From Acidobacteriaceae bacterium (GTDB taxonomy: Bacteria; Acidobacteriota; Terriglobia; Terriglobales; Acidobacteriaceae): a DNA stretch of 64,000 nucleotides. The first letter of the stretch is position 1. Each line of letters begins with the position of its first letter. The notes beneath the pieces were generated by a model. That model ran no database searches, had not been told where the DNA came from, and saw only the letters and a program-made list of their open reading frames with translations. Shown here in pieces: positions 53,548 to 62,700 of this stretch. The position numbers and the translations under genes were made by a program. Location: contig PLBY01000107.1 of NCBI GenBank assembly GCA_003134655.1, forward strand, positions 1 through 64,000, given 5' to 3'.

Positions 53548-55185
53548 ATGACTTCTCCTATACGATCTCCCCGCCTGCATCCACCCTTGGTGTTCGCGGG
53601 CATCTTTGTGGGAATTTTTCTGCTGCATTTGCCCCTGCTGCAGCTTCCTTACTTCTGGGACGAAGCGGGCTACTACGTTCCCGCCGCGCGCGATCTGCTG
53701 CTGAGCGGCAGCCTGATTCCGCACACGACTGTATCGAACGCGCATCCCCCGCTGGTGATGGCTTGGATCGCCCTGTGGTGGAAATGCGTGGGCTTCGCGC
53801 CGGTGGTGACGCGATCGGCGATGCTGGTGGTCGCCGCCTTCTCGCTGCTGGGAGTGTTTCGGCTGGCCGAGCGCGTGGCGAATACCGAGGTGGCGATCGC
53901 CTCCACGCTCTGCACGGCGGGGTACCCGGTTTTCTTTGCGCAAAGCTCGCTGGCCCAGGTGGATCTGGCTGCGGCGGGGCTGATCTTCTGGGGCCTATGT
54001 GCTTATCTGGAGGATCGTCCGGTCGCGGTTGCGGTCTGGTTCTCGCTGGCCGCGCTTGCGAAGGAAACGTCGATTCTGGCGCCGGCAGGGGTGGCATGCT
54101 GGGAAGTTCTGCGTTTCGTTGTGCCTCAGCGGTTCGAACCGCAATACTGGACGAACAATGTGGGGACAGCCGCCACCGGCTGTCCGGTCGAGCGGAGCTC
54201 GACAGGCTGGTCGCGCCGCATTCTGCCGCTCTTGCTTCCGCTACTCCCACTGGCTCTCTGGTACGCCTATCACTACACGCGGACCGGATATGTCTTTGGC
54301 AATCCGGAGTTTTTCCGCTACAACGTCGCTTCCACTCTGAACCCTTTGCGATTCTTGCTGGCTCTGGTGCTGCGGCTATGGCAGGCGTTCGGCTACATGC
54401 ATTTGTGGCTGCTGACGCTGGGGATGCTGCTAGCGATGCTGTGGTCTCCGGTGAAAGACGACGGGGTCGAGCGGTCGCGCATCGCGATTCCGGTGCAGAT
54501 GATCTTTCTCGTCGTCGTAAAAGTCTACGTAGTGGCTATGGCATTGATCGGCGGCGCAGTCTTGGCTCGCTACATGCTGCCGGCGGTGCCGCTTGTGATT
54601 ATCGTGGGAGTCTCGACTCTGCGCCGGCGATTGCGGCATTGGCGCGCGGCTGTCGCCGTAGTTGCCATCGCTTTTGTGGCCGCATGGTTCTGGAATCCGC
54701 CTTACGGATTTTCGCCGGAAGACAATCTCGCGTACCGCGACTACATCGTTCTGCACCAGGATGGAGAGCGCTTTCTCGAGGCCCGCTATCCCATGGCGCA
54801 CGCGCTCACTGCCTGGCCGGCTTCGGACGAACTGGCCCGCCCTTGGCTGGGTTATGTGACGCGCCCGGTCCAGGTGGTGCGCATCGAAGATTTCTCTCTG
54901 GACGAAGTGCTCTCAGCCGCCGACTTCCGCTCGCACTTTGAGGTAGCGCTCGTCTTCTCGACCAAATATGAACCCGCACGTCCGTTGCTGGATCGCTGGA
55001 AAGTTTGGATCGACCTCAAGCGCCGTTTCTTCGGCTACCACCGCGATTTGCCGCCAGCGGCAGCGGCGCGGATTCTCGGCGGGCGGGTTGTGTTCTCGGA
55101 AGAGCGCAAGGGGCAGTGGGTGGCGGTGATTGAAATGGAACGAGAAGATATGCAGAACGCCGAAGCCACGCTCCCTCGCTTTTGA
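53548..55185 (+). CDS. GT39/ArnT-like membrane glycosyltransferase carrying an in-frame repeat
   Basis: A 545-residue multi-helix transferase of the PMT/ArnT class. The catalytic Asp-Glu is in LPYFWDEAGYYVPAARDLL, followed by NAHPPLVMAWIALWWK, the usual lipid-phosphate loop. About 10 hydrophobic helices precede a soluble C-terminal part. The ATG at 53,548 follows the tandem-hairpin repeat; frames upstream of it are repeat DNA. Residues 205-219 (VGTAATGCPVERSST) are encoded by a 45-nt copy of the GTGGGGACAGCC repeat, inserted in a loop without a frameshift. Likely role: sugar transfer to a cell-envelope acceptor. Confidence 0.88.
   Translation: MTSPIRSPRLHPPLVFAGIFVGIFLLHLPLLQLPYFWDEAGYYVPAARDLLLSGSLIPHTTVSNAHPPLVMAWIALWWKCVGFAPVVTRSAMLVVAAFSLLGVFRLAERVANTEVAIASTLCTAGYPVFFAQSSLAQVDLAAAGLIFWGLCAYLEDRPVAVAVWFSLAALAKETSILAPAGVACWEVLRFVVPQRFEPQYWTNNVGTAATGCPVERSSTGWSRRILPLLLPLLPLALWYAYHYTRTGYVFGNPEFFRYNVASTLNPLRFLLALVLRLWQAFGYMHLWLLTLGMLLAMLWSPVKDDGVERSRIAIPVQMIFLVVVKVYVVAMALIGGAVLARYMLPAVPLVIIVGVSTLRRRLRHWRAAVAVVAIAFVAAWFWNPPYGFSPEDNLAYRDYIVLHQDGERFLEARYPMAHALTAWPASDELARPWLGYVTRPVQVVRIEDFSLDEVLSAADFRSHFEVALVFSTKYEPARPLLDRWKVWIDLKRRFFGYHRDLPPAAAARILGGRVVFSEERKGQWVAVIEMEREDMQNAEATLPRF
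54160..54204 (+). repeat. GTGGGGACAGCC repeat inside a coding frame
   Basis: GTGGGGACAGCCGCC, CGGCTGTCCGG and TCGAGCGGAGCTCGACA, 45 nt (15 codons). It differs from the intergenic copy at 21,283-21,325 by a few bases in the central loop. Length divisible by three keeps the glycosyltransferase open. Confidence 0.9.
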
Positions 55186-55332
55186 ACTGTGGAAAGCGAG
55201 TTCGCCGATCAGACGAAGCTTGCAAGATTCTGCACGTTGCCCGGCGATCCCGAATCTGCGTATAATCCGCCGGACAGTGGGCCACGACCTCTCCCCCAAA
55301 AACAATCCTTCCTGTGGCAGGAGATTTTACGC

Positions 55333-56586
55333 ATGAGACGATCTTTGGTGGTATCCATTACATTCTTTGCTCTGGCCGCAATGTTTACCGGTGCTGCCGT
55401 CGCTGAAACCGGCAATGTTGTCCACGTCTTTAAGAATTCGCCGGACGGTGACTATCCCATGGCCCCGTTGATTACGGATTCAAAAGGAAATTTCTACGGT
55501 ACCACCCACTTCGGCGGTGCAGCCAACGAGGGAACGGTCTTCGAGTTGTCGTCGAACGGTAAGGGCGATTTCACTTACACGCAAATCTATTCTTTCGCAT
55601 TCGGCGCCAGGGATGCCGAACAACCCGATGGCGGTCCGCTGTTGATGGACGGCTCCGGCAACCTTTTTGGCACCACGATGTTCGGGGGGAACAACGGCGG
55701 CGTCGGCACGGTTTATGAACTCAGTCCCATCGCCGGTGGAGGATGGAGTGAGAAAGTAATCTACAGCTTTCAATGCTGCAACGAAGACGCCTTCTACCCG
55801 CTCGGTGGAGTTGTCATGGATGCGGCTGGAAATCTTTACGGCGCCAGCTCGAACGGCGGGACCCACGGCGTTGGAACCGTGTTCGAACTCTCACCCGATG
55901 GCAGCGGCGGCTGGACCGAGAGCATTCTTTACAGCTTTACCGGCAATCGCAACAGTGGACCGGATGGAGCAGAGCCTGTGGCTGGCGTGGTTTTCGATGC
56001 GGCGGGCAATCTGTGGGGAACGACCGCGTTGGGGGGCACCTATCTCAACGGCATCGTGTTTGAATTGAGTCCCGGCCAGGGTGGCGCGTGGAAGGAAAAA
56101 GTGATTCACGCCTTCAGTGGCGACGATGGTTGTAACCCGGCGGCCAGGCTGGCTGTGGATTCCGCCCACAATGTCTACGGCACTACGTCGAACCAGTATG
56201 TGGTTACCAACTCATGTATTGGCGGTGGCACGGTCTTTCAACTCTCGCCGTCATCGCAGGGGTGGACGGAGACGGCAATTCACGAGTTTAGCGGCCCTCA
56301 CGACGGCGATATTCCCAACGGGATCATTCTTGACTCCAAAGGAAATATCTACGGCACGACGGTTTTGGGGGGAAGCTCGCTGTATGGAGAAATCTACAAA
56401 CTGACGCCCACAGCAAGCGGAGCCTGGACAGAGACGCAGGTCCATGCCTTCAAGGGAGGGTCGGGAGCAGGTCTCCCCCTGGCTGGGGTCATATTTGGGA
56501 ACGACGGTATGCTCTATGGCACCACATCAGCATACGGCGGACCGAACGGGAAGGGCGTCGGTACGGTGTATCGGAACCAGCCGTAG
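55333..56586 (+). CDS. Secreted tandem-repeat (GloVer-type) protein, copy 2
   Basis: A 417-residue exported protein. Signal peptide RRSLVVSITFFALAAMFTGA, cleavage near VAE. Seven repeats of the GNLYGTT..GG type (GNFYGTTHFGG, GNLFGTTMFGG, GNLYGASSNGG, GNLWGTTALGG, HNVYGTTSNQ, GNIYGTTVLGG, GMLYGTTSAYGG) with GTVFELSP strands between them. Compared with copy 1 the strands are longer (GGWTESILYSFTGN) and it lacks the cysteine pairs. AGGAG precedes ATG 55,333. Propeller fold expected, function unknown. Confidence 0.88.
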   Translation: MRRSLVVSITFFALAAMFTGAAVAETGNVVHVFKNSPDGDYPMAPLITDSKGNFYGTTHFGGAANEGTVFELSSNGKGDFTYTQIYSFAFGARDAEQPDGGPLLMDGSGNLFGTTMFGGNNGGVGTVYELSPIAGGGWSEKVIYSFQCCNEDAFYPLGGVVMDAAGNLYGASSNGGTHGVGTVFELSPDGSGGWTESILYSFTGNRNSGPDGAEPVAGVVFDAAGNLWGTTALGGTYLNGIVFELSPGQGGAWKEKVIHAFSGDDGCNPAARLAVDSAHNVYGTTSNQYVVTNSCIGGGTVFQLSPSSQGWTETAIHEFSGPHDGDIPNGIILDSKGNIYGTTVLGGSSLYGEIYKLTPTASGAWTETQVHAFKGGSGAGLPLAGVIFGNDGMLYGTTSAYGGPNGKGVGTVYRNQP

Positions 56587-56601
56587 CTGCCCATTTACTT
56601 G

Positions 56602-57789
56602 CTATTTCTGCATCAAGTGACACGAGTGCGTCTTGATCACCAGCCACACTTCGCAGCCAGGCGCGAGTTGCAGAGAATCGCGTGCCGCCGGAGTGAGGTG
56701 GACTTCCATTTCGACTCTACATTTCACTCGCGCGGTCACGATCACGTCTCGCTGCTCGAGTGACGCGATGCGCCCCGGAATCACGTTGCGCGCGCTTAGT
56801 CCGACCGGCGGCGCCGTTGCCAGCAGAATGTCTCCGGCGCGGATGCCCACGCGCAGAGCGGAGCCTACTCCCCCGCGCACGAGCGGAGTTTCGAGCACCA
56901 CCGGACCCGTGTCTCCCGCTATACGGCAAGACATGGTGCCGCGCTCCGGGTGTACGGACTCCACCACGGCGTCGAAAATGTTTTCGAAGCCCACTAACTG
57001 AGCGAACGTTTCCTGCAGTGGTGCCGATATGACTTCGTGCGGCGTGCCTTGTGCGACGATGCGTCCGGCGTCGAGGACGACCACGCGATCACCAAGAGCA
57101 AAGACTTCCTCTCGGCTGTGCGTGACATACAGGATAGGGATGCGGTGAGCCTGATTCCAACTGCGCAGATCGTCGATGATTTTCCCCTTGGTCGCGGCGT
57201 CCAGCGCCGCCAGCGGTTCGTCGAGCAGCAGCACCGCGGGATCGGTCACCAGAGTTCGCGCTAACGCTGCGCGCTGACCTTCCCCACCAGACGTTTCGCG
57301 CGGGTAGCGCGACGCGAGACGCGAAATCCGAAATGCCTGAAGAATTGCAGATGCCTGCGCTGCACGCTTTTCCTGCGAAAGATGCGAGAGGCCGTATTGG
57401 ACGTTCTGCTCCACCGTGAGATGCGGGAATAGGGCGAGACTCTGAAATACATATCCGACGCGCCGTTTGGCTACAGGGAGATCGGTGCGCTGAGCGGTGT
57501 CAAATAAGGCGCGGTCGCCGATGGCGATGCGTCCCGAGTCGGGCGTGGTCAGTCCGGCAACGCAGTCGAGCAGGGTTGTCTTGCCCGCTCCGGACGGGCC
57601 GAAGAGGATCGTGATCCCCGGCGCGGCCTGAAACTCAACGTCTAGGGAGAACTCGTGTCCTTCCGATGGCACTCGCCTGCGCAGGGAGACTTGGAGGCGC
57701 GGGCCGTCTGATTCGCTGCGTTCTGCTGGCGCAGGCCGTGATGAAGGAGTCACGATTTCAACGGACGCAGTTGCGCGCGGTTCGTTCAT
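56602..57789 (-). CDS. modC: Molybdate ABC transporter ATP-binding protein
   Basis: ATPase of the molybdate importer, 395 residues. Walker A GPSGAGKTT at 64-72, Q-loop VFQSLALFPHLTVEQN, signature region ETSGGEGQRAALART at 164-178 (TSGGE replaces LSGGE), Walker B VLLLDEP at 185-191, H-loop YVTHSREEV. The C-terminal MOP domain, the molybdate-binding part, is visible in RNVIPGRIASLEQRDVIVTA and GCEVWLVIKTHSCHL. Last gene of the modABC series; a half repeat element lies in the 193-bp gap behind modB. Confidence 0.93.
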   Translation of the reverse strand: MNEPRATASVEIVTPSSRPAPAERSESDGPRLQVSLRRRVPSEGHEFSLDVEFQAAPGITILFGPSGAGKTTLLDCVAGLTTPDSGRIAIGDRALFDTAQRTDLPVAKRRVGYVFQSLALFPHLTVEQNVQYGLSHLSQEKRAAQASAILQAFRISRLASRYPRETSGGEGQRAALARTLVTDPAVLLLDEPLAALDAATKGKIIDDLRSWNQAHRIPILYVTHSREEVFALGDRVVVLDAGRIVAQGTPHEVISAPLQETFAQLVGFENIFDAVVESVHPERGTMSCRIAGDTGPVVLETPLVRGGVGSALRVGIRAGDILLATAPPVGLSARNVIPGRIASLEQRDVIVTARVKCRVEMEVHLTPAARDSLQLAPGCEVWLVIKTHSCHLMQK

Positions 57790-57892
57790 CGCAGTTCATT
57801 CTAGGGAGCTTCGCTTGGATTGGCAAAGTCAGGGCCGGCATTAGTACCGAGAGGGAATCCTCGACACGCCGCCCTCGTCGCACTTGGAATAG

Positions 57893-57952
57893 GGATCCTT
57901 CGACTGCGTGGCTGCTTCGCTTCGCGACGCACCCACTCCGCTCAGGATGACA
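57893..57952 (+). repeat. Half copy of the CTCAGGATGACA repeat
   Basis: GGATCCTTCGACTG at the left and CTCAGGATGACA at the right, matching the right arm of 50,466-50,556, with an inner GCTTCGCTTCGCGACGC. It lies between modB and modC. Confidence 0.7.
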
Positions 57953-57982
57953 TGCCGCGGGGGCGGGAGACGCTGATCCCAG

Positions 57983-58663
57983 TTACTTTACGGGTCCGAT
58001 GACCCATGCTTTTCGGTTCGTGCCATACACCACGGCTAGCACGGCGAAGCTGAACGCGAGCAACAACAGCGCAGTTTCGTTGGCGGCGGCGTAGTCAGAG
58101 GCCTGGACGCGGTCGAAAATGTCGATGGAGACGGTGCGCGTAATGCCGGGAATGTTTCCGCCGACCATGAGCACCACGCCGAATTCTCCCATGGTGTGAG
58201 CGAAGCTCAGGGCCGTGCCGGTAATTAGTCCGGGGACGGAGAGCGGCGCGATCACACGAAAGAAAGTCCGCAGCGGGGAGGCGCCCAGCGTCGCCGACGC
58301 CGCAGTCAGTTTGCGATCGACGCCCGCGAACGACGCGGCGAACGGCTGCACCGCGAAGGGCAGACTATAAAGGATCGAACCGATCACCAAGCCGCTGAAG
58401 GTGAAAGCCAGCGTGTGGCCGGTGAGCGCGATCCACCAGCGGCCTAGAGGACTGCGCGGGCCGAGCGCGACCAGTACGTAGAACCCCAGCACAGTTGGAG
58501 GAAGAACGATAGGGAGGGCTACCACTGCTTCCACCAGAAACTTCCAGCGCCGGCGCGAGAACGCGATCCAGTAGGCGATGGGCAGACCGAGGACCAGCAA
58601 GATCGCCGATACCGTGATCGCCAGTTGCAACGTCAGACAGAATGCTTGCCAGTCGATTGCCAT
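57983..58663 (-). CDS. modB: Molybdate ABC transporter permease
   Basis: Membrane subunit of the molybdate importer, 226 residues from ATG 58,663 (AGGA upstream). Five to six helices; the ABC permease EAA loop is seen in SATLGASPLRTFFRVIAPLS followed by VPGLITGTALSFAHTMGEFG, which is the ModB version of the motif. ALPIVLPPTVLGFYVLVALG is also characteristic. An upstream GTG/TTG extension to 58,708 is repeat-derived. Confidence 0.94.
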   Translation of the reverse strand: MAIDWQAFCLTLQLAITVSAILLVLGLPIAYWIAFSRRRWKFLVEAVVALPIVLPPTVLGFYVLVALGPRSPLGRWWIALTGHTLAFTFSGLVIGSILYSLPFAVQPFAASFAGVDRKLTAASATLGASPLRTFFRVIAPLSVPGLITGTALSFAHTMGEFGVVLMVGGNIPGITRTVSIDIFDRVQASDYAAANETALLLLAFSFAVLAVVYGTNRKAWVIGPVK

Positions 58664-58710
58664 CGTTTTTTTCCTGGGAACCCCTCGTCTTGCTTTCGGT
58701 GCTGGCATGC

Positions 58711-58756
58711 GCGGGGCGGGACGCCCCCGCGACAGCCGGCAAGATGCCGGCGCTAC
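58711..58756 (+). repeat. Dispersed GC-rich repeat between modA and modB
   Basis: GCGGGGCGGGACGCCCCCGC hairpin, GACAGCCGGCAAGATGCCGG, CGCTAC. It begins 47 bp upstream of the modB ATG and ends 10 bp after the modA coding region; as a stable hairpin it could protect or attenuate the operon mRNA. Confidence 0.8.
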
Positions 58757-58765
58757 GGTTGCTCG

Positions 58766-59548
58766 TTACGGGAGTGTGAAGCCGTACTTTCGCAGCACCT
58801 CTGCTGCTTCTTTCGTTTTGATGTACTCGAGAAACTGCGCTGCTTCCTTCTTATGCTGAGAGTGCGACAGCACAACCACTCCCTGCGCCAGCGGAGGATA
58901 AAACTCCGCCGGAACTTCCCAGTACTTTCCTTTGCCGCCCATCCCTGGCGCTAACGCATACGCGAGAGCCACGAATCCTGCCTGCGCGTTGCCTGACTCC
59001 ACGAACTGCGCCGCTTGCGCGACGTTCTCGCCCTGCACCAGGCGATCCGCAATGCGATCGTACACCCCGGCGTGCTTCAGCGCGGCCACCGCAGCCCGGC
59101 CATAGGGTGCATGCTGTGGATTGGCAATGGCAATCTTTTTGACCGAAGGATCCAGCAGAGCATTCATGCCCAAGCGTTGCAGGTCGAGCGGAGAATCCGC
59201 CGGAACCCACAGCACAAGCCTTCCCACCGCGTACTGATACAAGCTGGCTCCTTCCGCGTCGCCGGCGGCGATCAACTGGCGGGGATAGTCCATATCGGCC
59301 GAGAAAAACAGGTCAAACGGTGCCCCATTCTGAATCTGCTGGGTCAGGGCCCCGGAGGCACCGAACGAGAGCTTCACCTTTACGCCGGTCTTCTTCTCGT
59401 AACCGTCGCTGACCTCTTTCAGCGCTGCGCTCAAATCGGCGGCGGCAGCCACCACGAGTTCCGGGGGAGTGGTTTTCTCCTGTGCCGATCCCGAAATCGT
59501 GCTTATGAGAACAGACGCTGCCAGCAAAGCGCCACAGTATGACCGCAT
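58766..59548 (-). CDS. modA: Molybdate-binding periplasmic protein
   Basis: A 260-residue solute-binding protein. Signal peptide YCGALLAASVLISTISGSAQ. The ModA signatures are present: VVAAAADLSAALKEVSDGYE, LSFGASGALTQQIQNGAPFD, LFFSADMDYPRQLIAAG and ANPQHAPYGRAAVAALKHAG; the serines and alanines of these loops coordinate the oxyanion in known ModA structures. Start at 59,548 gives a normal signal. First gene of modABC. It probably feeds the molybdenum hydroxylase at 26,421-29,300. Confidence 0.94.
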   Translation of the reverse strand: MRSYCGALLAASVLISTISGSAQEKTTPPELVVAAAADLSAALKEVSDGYEKKTGVKVKLSFGASGALTQQIQNGAPFDLFFSADMDYPRQLIAAGDAEGASLYQYAVGRLVLWVPADSPLDLQRLGMNALLDPSVKKIAIANPQHAPYGRAAVAALKHAGVYDRIADRLVQGENVAQAAQFVESGNAQAGFVALAYALAPGMGGKGKYWEVPAEFYPPLAQGVVVLSHSQHKKEAAQFLEYIKTKEAAEVLRKYGFTLP

Positions 59549-59747
59549 GTTCCCGAACTTCCTTTCTGATTCTGCGTTCTTTTAGCCGAAACCAACGGAG
59601 GAAACAGATTGTACAAGCCCGTCACCCACAGGTGTTGAGGAAGTCACCAGAATGGTTTTTCCCAAAGTGGGCCAACTGGCATCCTTCGCGGCGCTTTTGC
59701 ATTGCTTCGTCCATGGCCCCTTTCGATACTGGCAGGTGAGTTTCATC

Positions 59748-62700
59748 ATGCCAACCTGCCGTTGTCTCTCTTCTTTTCTGGTGCCGGTCCTCCTACTGAT
59801 TTGCCTCGCGGATGTTTCGGTCGTACAAGCCCAAGGCGCGAAGCAACGAGTGCCTGACAATCCCGTTTCTGACCCAGACGCCGACCATGTCAAAGAGCGC
59901 AACGAGTGGTTCTTCCGCGGACGCGTGATCCGCGGGGAGCCGTCCGCAGAATTTCGTCGACGGGCCTATCAGTCGAAGCTGCAGTTGCGCGCGCAACGTG
60001 CTGCGGCATTCGGGGTGACAGGGCAGACCTCGCTCTCGACAGGCTCATGGATACCGCTAGGCCCCATGCCGCTGGCGTCGGATGCGACCGGCAACGGTAC
60101 GCAGGACTATCACCAGGTGGCGGGACGCGCGACGGCCATCGCGATCGATCCCGCGGATCCCACGGGCAACACTGTCTATATCGGCGGAGCGCAGAGCGGA
60201 ATCTGGAAGTCGACGAACGCCGCCAACAACACGGCCAACAGCGTGATGTGGACTCCCGTGACCGACGATCAGGCCACGCTCTCGATCGGGGCGATCGCCA
60301 TCCAGCCAGGTAGCACCGACCCGGCAAAGACGGTGATTCTTGCCGCTACCGGGGAGGCGAACAACTCCGGCGACTCTTATTTCGGGCTTGGCATTCTCCG
60401 CTCCATCAACGCCGGTGGTACGTGGAGCCTGATTCCCACGGCCAACGGCGGTGCGCTGAAGTTCAGCGGCCTCGGTGGGACGCGCATGGCGTTTAGCACA
60501 ACCAGCGGACAGACGAATACAGTGGTCGCGGCAATGGCCACCTCCTCTGAAGGGTTGGTCGATGGCGCGGTCACCGCCGGCACTACGCGCGGTCTCTACA
60601 CTTCGCTCGACTCGGGGCAAACTTGGACCTACAACGCGTTGGTCGATCCCGGCGGCGCCACCGATGCCACGTCAGCAGCGTCGGTCGTTTACAATGCCAG
60701 CGCCGGCCAGTTCTTCGCCGCAGTTCGCTACCACGGCTTTTATTCTTCCTCCGATGGCGCCCACTGGACGCGACTCGCGGTCCAGCCCGGCGGAGCGCTG
60801 CTGAGCACCGCAGCGTGCCCTGCACAATCGACCTCGAACAATTACGCTTGCCCGATCTATCGCGCAGAAATTGCGACCGTCCCGGGTCGCAACGAGATGT
60901 ATGCCTGGTTCATTTCCCTATCTTCGACGGGCAGCCCCGTCGACGGCGGCATCTGGCAAAGCGTGAACGGGGGCGCGTCGTGGGCCGCGATCTCAGACAC
61001 TGCGATCACGAATTGTGGCGACTTTGAAGGCTGCGGTGCGCAACAGGGGTCCTACAATTTGGAATTGCTGGCGGTTCCGAACGGGGCTGCAACGGACTTG
61101 TACGCCGGAGCGATCAATCTCTACAAGTGCGGCATCACTACCCAGAACCCTACGTGCGCAGCCACCGGATTCATGAACCTCACTCACGTCTACGGATGTA
61201 ACCCGATTGGCGCGCCTGCCCACGTGCATCCCGATCAGCACGCGTTGGCCTACGCGATTCCTACCTCGGGCAGTGATTCTGGGAACGCCTTGATGTACTT
61301 CGCGAACGACGGCGGCATTTACCGCGCGCTCAATGGATTTTCAGGGCTCAACACCGGCGTGTGCTCGGGCTCGAATCAGTTCGACGACCTCAACCAGAAT
61401 CTGGGATCGATGACGCAATTGGTCACCTTCTCGCAGCATCCCACTGACATGAACACGATGCTTAGCGGGGCGCAGGATAACGGTTCACCCGCAACCACTC
61501 AGGCAACGACGAATCCAAGTTGGGTGAACGTGCTCGGTGGCGATGGCGGCTACAACCTGATCGATCCGGGCGCGACCTCCAACTGGTATGCGTCCAATCC
61601 TGACGTTCCTCCCGGCGGGCTGGGCGTGCAACTGTGCACGAGTGGCGCGAACTGCAATGACAGCGGCTTCAGCTTCGTGGCCACGAGCAGCACGGTCGGG
61701 GGCGACGATGGCGCGTTTTACTTTCCTTACATCTTCGATCCGAAGACCGCGACACCGATGCTGATCGGCACGTGCCGCGTGTGGCGAGGGCCGCGCACGG
61801 GCGGCGCCTTCACTGCGCTCAGTCCGAACTTCGACAGCCTGGGTTCAGGAACATGCACGGGAAACGAAGTCAACCAGGTGCGCGCACTGGCCGCCGGAGG
61901 CACAACCGACAGCAACGGTTGCGTCGTCATCTACGCCACCACCAGCGGATTAGGCCCGATTGACGGCCCTCTCTACACACCGACAGGTGGTCACGTCTGG
62001 GTCACTACGAACGCTTCGACTGGGGCCGGGGCTTTCGCCGACGTCACCAGCAACGGCCCTCAGGGCAACATCAATCCGAACCAGTTTCCGATCTCAGGGG
62101 TGGCGATCGATCCGAGCGATGTTACCGGCAAGACTGCGTATGTGACTGTCATGGGCTTTACCGGAGGCACAGGACATGTCTGGAAGACCACCAACGCCGG
62201 CACGGCCTGGACGGACTTCACCGCCAATCTGCCGGACTCGCCAGTAAACGCCGTCGTTGTTTATCCCGGTTTGTCTCAGGTTTACGTCGGGACTGACGTG
62301 GGCGTCTTCGGCAGTTCCACCTCCGCAGCCAGTTGGACGGAGCTTGGGCCCGCGCCCATCACGGATCAGAACGGCTTCCTACCCAACGTTGCAGTCACGG
62401 CTCTGGGAGTCTTCACGGGTGGCGGCCAGCAGTTGCTGCGAGCTTCCACCTACGGACGCGGCATCTGGCAATTCAATCTTGTCATCACACCGGACTTCCA
62501 GATGTCCGTCTCCAATTCACCGCAGACCGTTTTCGTGGGACAGACAACCGCGTTCAATGGTACGGCCAGCGCGCTGAACGGGTACGCGAGTTCGGTAGCA
62601 CTGAGCTGTGCTGCCGGCTCGACCGCCCCGCCCAGCACGTGTTCCGTGTCTCCGTCGACGATGACTCCAGGAAACAAAACTCCGTTTGCTGTCACGGTGG

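Noticed and set aside
59549-59747. Molybdenum-cofactor riboswitch before modA
   Set aside because: The leader is only about 100 bases to the next gene and shows none of the expected long paired arms.
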